The notes beneath the pieces are model-generated. The model made no database searches. It saw nothing but the letters and a program-made list of their open reading frames with translations, and had not been told where the DNA came from. A stretch of DNA of 64,000 nt from Panulirus ornatus (Eukaryota > Arthropoda > Malacostraca > Decapoda > Palinuridae): positions 26,759,476 through 26,823,475 of the forward strand of contig NC_092235.1 in NCBI RefSeq assembly GCF_036320965.1, written 5' to 3'. Positions 58,831 through 64,000 of this stretch are shown here, in pieces. Position 1 is the first letter of the stretch. Each line of letters starts with the position of its first letter. The position numbers and the translations under genes were made by a program.

Positions 58831-61149
58831 ACATTTAGTATCAGGGGTTCCATGAAATAAATGGTAATTGCTCTTATGATTTTAATATTCAGGAACTGGC
58901 TTTCGCTAGTTATGGAGACTGTTGAGGGAGTTCCTGGAGGGAACAGGCATCAGAGATGTAGATAGATAGAACTCCAGAAAATAAATTTATAATGCATCTA
59001 TGACTTCACTGTTTGACTTGTAAGGTATGTTATTGGACTCAGCATGCAAGTGGCTATACCATGAGTTGAGTTTGTCACCTTTGGCAGGCTCTTTCATTGT
59101 CTGTGGACATAAGTGCTTCTAGTTTTGCTTTGGACCTTCTCACTCTAAAGTTGTCTCTCTGCACTTGTTCAGAGTACAGCCTACAAGCCGCAGGAACCTT
59201 GTAAAATGGGTCCTGGGATTTCTTAATGATAACAGCAGCTTTTGCAAGGCACTTGTCATAAAATGCAGGTATGACAACATCAGTGCATGTTTAAAAGTCT
59301 CCACACTACATTCATAATTGATCACACTTTTTTTTTCATAAACTCTGCCATTTCATTTCTTATCTGCCTTTCCTTCAAGAAATGTATTCATCTGCAAGCC
59401 AAAGGCTAAGATGCCAGCATTTATTTACCTTGAGCTTAATCAAAAATACTGGATTGCACTTCTCAAAATTCACCACCAAGTTCCAGTTATGTAAAGTAGT
59501 AAATATTTTGTATTAACAGAATTTTGTGAGCCACTGGATATTCTGTTACATCACAGAGAAAGAGGAATCTTTCCCTGAGAGATGTTTTGTGGTGTATATC
59601 CAGATAATTAATATAATTTGGGAATTATATTAATCTGCTAGTCAAGTTTGTGTAAATTAAGCCCTCCCAAATAACTCAATTTGTCAACTATGTTTCAGAT
59701 ACCAGAAAAATATTTCTTTGAAAATGTTCACTGAAAGTACTGATACATTTGCACCTGCTTATCATTATTAAGTAACTCTGTGACCACTTTTATGTGGCTT
59801 CTGCAGCTCCAACGAGATGCAGGAAAATTATGTGCTCCTAAAGTGAAAAGATGTTCACAAGGAGACTGCTCCCTTTCATCTACTGATGATGATAACCTTG
59901 ATAAAAGGTGAAATTTTACTAATGGTGTAACAACAAGCAGGCAGATTTCAATAACACTATATTATCTGATAAACAGTCTGTGCCACAGAAACAATGTTCA
60001 CCATGGAATAATCAGTACGTTTTGAGAAATGCATAGTTGATCTAGTCCCGAAATTTTTTCTCTTCACCTGCACCCTCTTATGTGTCTTGTAGCTACATAA
60101 TGTCAAAAGAAGGCACTTGGAAGTACAGACCCATTTCATATATACTTATATTAAAACCATTTTAAAAAAATTTTAATATATTTTTATTTGAAAAATGGGA
60201 CATTTTTTTCACTAAATTTTAGAAGGCACTAAATACAGTATGTTTCATCTCATCTGTATTAATTCTACATACAAGTAGTTTCACTTTTTACGAATTTTTG
60301 AGGTACTAGGCAGACAATATTTTGTCACATTTACATTAACTCTACATACATATAATTTCATTTTGTATGAATCTGCCCACTATCTTCATCTCCATTCTCA
60401 TTTTGGAAGCCAGTTTTGCAGATCTTTGGTCCTTTACTACTGCAGGCTGGCAAATGGGATCCCTGCACTACTGCCAGCTTGCAGGGTTAGGATTGGGGTA
60501 CTCTAGTTCAGGAAAATTAATTCCCCAAAGGCTGCATGTATGCACTCGCTCCACATTATTTTAATGGGAATGAAGTTAAAGATGAGAGATTGACTGTGCA
60601 CAGTAGATAACAGTTTGCATTGAGTGAATATTAACACATTGCCAAGTATTAATTTAATATAATTTTACCTAATAGTGCATTGTAAACTGATGTTTTTGAA
60701 TCTTTTACATGCATTATAAGACAGGTAAGCTTACAGAGTCTTATATTTGTTAACAAGGGCCTAGAGTTACTTAACCAATTAACCAACATTGATGTCAGGG
60801 TTGTAACCTAACCTCTTCTTTTCTCGGCGTATGCAAGTCATCTGTTGCCAAAATGGCATGAACTGTTGTACTTGGGCAACTAAGCTAAGAAAAGAAATTG
60901 CAGGGGTCCTTATGGAAAATAAGGTCATCTAACTGAAGGCTGGGTACCAAAAATCCAGTTCAATGATGGCCATGAGTATACATTATTTATTTAAAACAAC
61001 ATGGAACTGGAGCTATCAGATTTCATTTTCAAAACGTGGTTTGTCTAAATGTTTAACAACAGGCAGCTTGAAGGTATGTTAATATTACTCTTATTTTGTT
61101 GGCTGAGAACAGAGAAAAAGATTGATTAGGATTCTTTTTTTTTTTTTTT
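58831..61149. other. No firm gene; possible decayed coding relic
   Basis: On the minus strand around 59093-59270, a frame without a start codon reads AFYDKCLAKAAVIIKKSQDP, then FYKVPAACRLYSEQVQRDNF. This is protein-like but not a family I recognise, and it is surrounded by stops. The rest is AT-rich with nothing to annotate. Confidence 0.4.
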
Positions 61150-61382
61150 TTTTCTTTTAAACTATTTGCCATTTCCCACATTAGCGAGGTAGCATAAAGA
61201 ACAGAGGATGGGCCTTTTCTGGAATATCCTCACCTGGCCCCACTCTGTTCCTTCTTTTGGAAAATTAAAAAAAAAACGAGAGGGAAGGATTTCCAGCCCC
61301 CCGCTCCCTCCCCTTTTAGTCGCCTTCTACGACATGCAGGGAATACGTGGGAAGTATTCTTAATCCCCTATCCCCATGGATA
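61150..61382 (-). mobile_element. SINE with LINE-like 3' end (copy 9)
   Basis: This is a near-full copy, sense strand minus. Its 3' end adjoins a T-run at 61137-61153 on the plus strand. Confidence 0.86.
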
Positions 61383-62091
61383 AAATTAGGATTAGGATTC
61401 ATATACATTATATGATTAGGATTCATATACATTATATCTTCCACCTAAAATCCAGCATGATATAATTGAAAATGGATATGTAGCATGTGGACAGTATGCT
61501 TGACTTTTATTTAAATGTTGGTTTCCATCTACATAGTGTTAAGCTCTTATCTACAAATGCCCAAAATAGTAAAAAAGCTGATTATAAAGATTATGACTAT
61601 TCAGGGCACTTGGTTTTCTTTGGTAGGTTAAGATGGGGCATATTCTTGAGGGCAAGCACAGCCAAAGCTAAATATAGAACTCTGGATAATCAGGTTCCTC
61701 ATTATCTCACTTTATTATATAAATACCACAGGTACTTTGAATATGTTTTACAGAAATATAAAGTGCTAGTTATATATGTTGTAATATAGCAGTACATTTT
61801 ACAGACTTCCTGGGTAATGTAACCTCTAGTCATCATGGTCCCTAAAAACTGAGGTAACAGTGTAATATATCTAGTATAGCAACTTACTGGTAGGTATCAC
61901 AGAGTAAAGATGTAATGTTTTAATGTTCTTGAATTGTTGGATCCATCTGACTGATAAATGAGTGAAAAATTTAAAGGTTTTTAGTCTTTAGGAGTATATT
62001 TGACCTTTTGTAAGAACTTTTAAGTTGTTAATATGAATAAAGGCCATAGGAGTGAATTCAGATTCTGAGTATAAGTTTTTTTGTTTTTTTT
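61383..62091. other. No recognisable feature
   Basis: This is AT-rich sequence; a 100-codon frame at 61487-61789 has no domain I know. Confidence 0.5.
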
Positions 62092-62247
62092 TTTCATACT
62101 TTTCGCCATTTCCCGCGTTAGCAAGGTAGCGTTAAGAACAGAGGACTGGGCCTCTGAGGGAATATCCTCACCTGGCCTCGTTCTCTGTTCCTTCTTTTGG
62201 AAAATAAAAAAAAACAAGAGGGGAGGATTTCCAGCCCCCCGCTCCCA
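62092..62247 (-). mobile_element. SINE with LINE-like 3' end, 5'-truncated (copy 10)
   Basis: The 3' two-thirds are present, from TTTTCGCCATTTCCCGCGTT to CCAGCCCCCCGCTCCC on the plus strand. The 5' part is missing. Confidence 0.85.
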
Positions 62248-62419
62248 ACAGTAACAGTATAACTCATATTTGCATATGAGGAGTTATGACAAGTGAGGTT
62301 TATTGTGCAACCTGTACATGCAAGGAAAATGGTTATAAGTTCCTTATGGACTCTGTTTCTTTGTCAGGGGCATGGTATGGACTGTGAGGTATAAAGTGTT
62401 TGTATATATTTACATAAAT

Positions 62420-63090
62420 GATTTAAGGTGAGGGAGGGGGTGAAGGTTCTAGGAGCACTGAAGAATGTGTAGAAAAAGAGAGTTATCTGGAAGGGCAAAA
62501 ATGGGTATGTTTGAAGAAATATTTGTCCCAAGACATGGGCTATAGATTAGGTTGTGTGGAGGAAAGGAAATGTTTGAGGACAATATATGATGTGAGGTGG
62601 GTTGACCAAGTAAGTAATGTTAGGAAAAGAGAGATTTGTGGTATTAAAAAGAGTATGGTTGAGAGAGCAAAAGAGGTTGTCCAGAAATGGTTTGGACATA
62701 TGCAGAGAATGAGTGAAGAAAGGTTAACAAAGAGGATACATGTGTCAGAAGTGGAGGGAACAAGGATGCAAAATTGGAGATGGAAAGATGGAATGAAAAA
62801 GATTTTGAGTATTCAGGGTCTGAACATGCAGGGGAGTGAAAGGCATGCATGGGATAGAATGAATTTAAACAGTGTAGTATAATAGGATCAACATGCTGTC
62901 AGTGGCCTGAACCTGGGATATGAAGTGTCCGGGGTAAACCAAGAAAAGTCCTTGGGGCTTGGATGTGGATAGGGAGCTGAGGTTTTGGTGAATTACATAG
63001 CATGACAGCTGTAGACTGGATGTGAGCAGATGTGGCCTTTCTTTGTTCCTGGTGCTACCTTGCTTATGTGGGAAATGGCAATAAAAAAAA
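62420..63090 (+). mobile_element. Old RTE-like LINE 3' copy
   Basis: The C-terminal arm is recognisable in the open piece 62511-62882 (VERAKEVVQKWFGHMQRMSE, RMQNWRWKDGMKKIL). The older-subfamily UTR block (GGGCTTGGATGTGGATAGGG) and a decayed terminus (GGTGCTACCTTGCTTATGTG) follow. Indels are common. Confidence 0.85.
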
Positions 63091-63189
63091 GATATATATA
63101 CTTTATAAGTATATATTATTATCCACATATTTTGACAGATATACATGGGTTTCAAAACTAAAGTTATTATTATTATCATTATTATTATT

Positions 63190-63955
63190 ACTATTATACT
63201 TAATCACTGTTTCCCACGTCAGCGAGGCAGTACCAGAAAACAGACGAAGAATGGCTCATCCACTCATACACACACATATATATATATATATATATACATA
63301 AACGCCCATACACGCACAAATACATACATATTCATATCAACATATACACATATACATACACATACATAAACATATACATTTGTTCACAAGTACATATTCA
63401 TACTTGTTTGCCTTCCATCCATTCCTGGAGCCACCCCGCCCCACAGGAAACAGCATCACTACCTTAGGCTTCAGCATGGTAGCACCAGGAAAACAGAAAA
63501 AAAGACCATGCTCGTTCACTCAGTCTCTAACTGTCATGCGTAATGCACTGAAACCACAGTTTCCTATCCCCATCCAGGCTCCACAGACCTTTCCATGGTT
63601 TACCCTAAATGTTTCACATGCCATGGTTCAGTCCATTAACAGCACGTCAACCCCGGTATACCACATCGTTCCAATTCAGTTTTCCTTGCACGCCTCTTAC
63701 TCTCCTGTATGTTCAGGCCCCAATCGCTCAAAGTCTTTTTCACTCCATCCTTCCACTTCCAATTTGGTCTCTCACTTCTTGTTCCCTTCACTTCTGGCAC
63801 ATATATACTCTTTGTCAACCTTTCCTCACTCATTCTCTCCATATGTCCGAATCACTTTAACAAATCCTCTTCTGCTCTCTCTCAACCACACTTTTTTTAT
63901 TTCCACTTATCCCCCTACCCCTTCATTACTCGCTTGATCAAACTAGTAAAATATA
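63190..63955 (-). mobile_element. Old RTE-like LINE 3' copy, convergent with the previous one
   Basis: The terminus is at the left (TAATCACTGTTTCCCACGTC, AGCGAGGCAGTACCAGAAAA on the plus strand). It is followed by a CA/TA-rich UTR, the older-subfamily block, and the ORF end on the minus strand (63636-63842: [27 protein letters not shown]). It is truncated at about 63955 and faces the copy at 62420-63090 tail to tail. Confidence 0.83.
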
Positions 63956-64000
63956 ACAATTTATTGCTTGTTAATGTTTTCATTGGTTAGTTGCCACTGG

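Overview
The window looks like a gene-poor, repeat-rich piece of an arthropod nuclear genome, most likely a decapod crustacean. The evidence is split genes with GT-AG introns, long (TA)n tracts, many non-LTR retrotransposon and SINE copies, and a cap-binding protein of the arthropod type. The decapod assignment is inference from how the repeats look; no database was searched.

Three genes can be assembled exon by exon. (1) A five-exon SLC15/POT-family peptide-transporter-like gene on the + strand (23900-28021) gives a 699-residue protein. (2) NCBP2/CBP20, the small nuclear cap-binding subunit, is on the + strand (29852-37870) in four exons and gives 152 residues. Its 48-nt first coding exon lies 2.6 kb upstream of the RRM exon. 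(3) A nicotinic-type Cys-loop receptor subunit is on the - strand (55970 down to 43956) in nine exons. It gives 426 residues, with a signal-peptide exon, a 45-nt exon, a canonical Cys-loop and four membrane segments, but an unusual M1 and M2. A possible terminal exon of an unrecognised membrane or GPI-anchored protein lies on the - strand at 12930-13115.

The rest is mobile and tandem DNA. The left 22 kb holds RTE-like LINE copies, some in inverted pairs, SINEs, a 297-bp MITE with TA target duplication, and several minisatellites. More LINE and SINE copies lie in the NCBP2 introns, in introns of the receptor gene, upstream of the receptor, and at 57-63.9 kb. The LINE and the main SINE share a related 3' end, and almost every copy of either ends in, or lies beside, a (TA)n tract. 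This suggests that the SINE is mobilised by the LINE machinery and that tail repeats seed the microsatellites. Two LINE copies (1824-3071 and 17955-19432) differ at only a few positions, which points to recent activity.

The most unusual items are the divergent Cys-loop receptor, the SLC15-like transporter that lacks the first Glu of the ExxER motif, the LINE-SINE tail sharing, a dispersed inverted repeat with a hammerhead-like arrangement, and a LINE inserted into a minisatellite with an apparent 32-bp target duplication.
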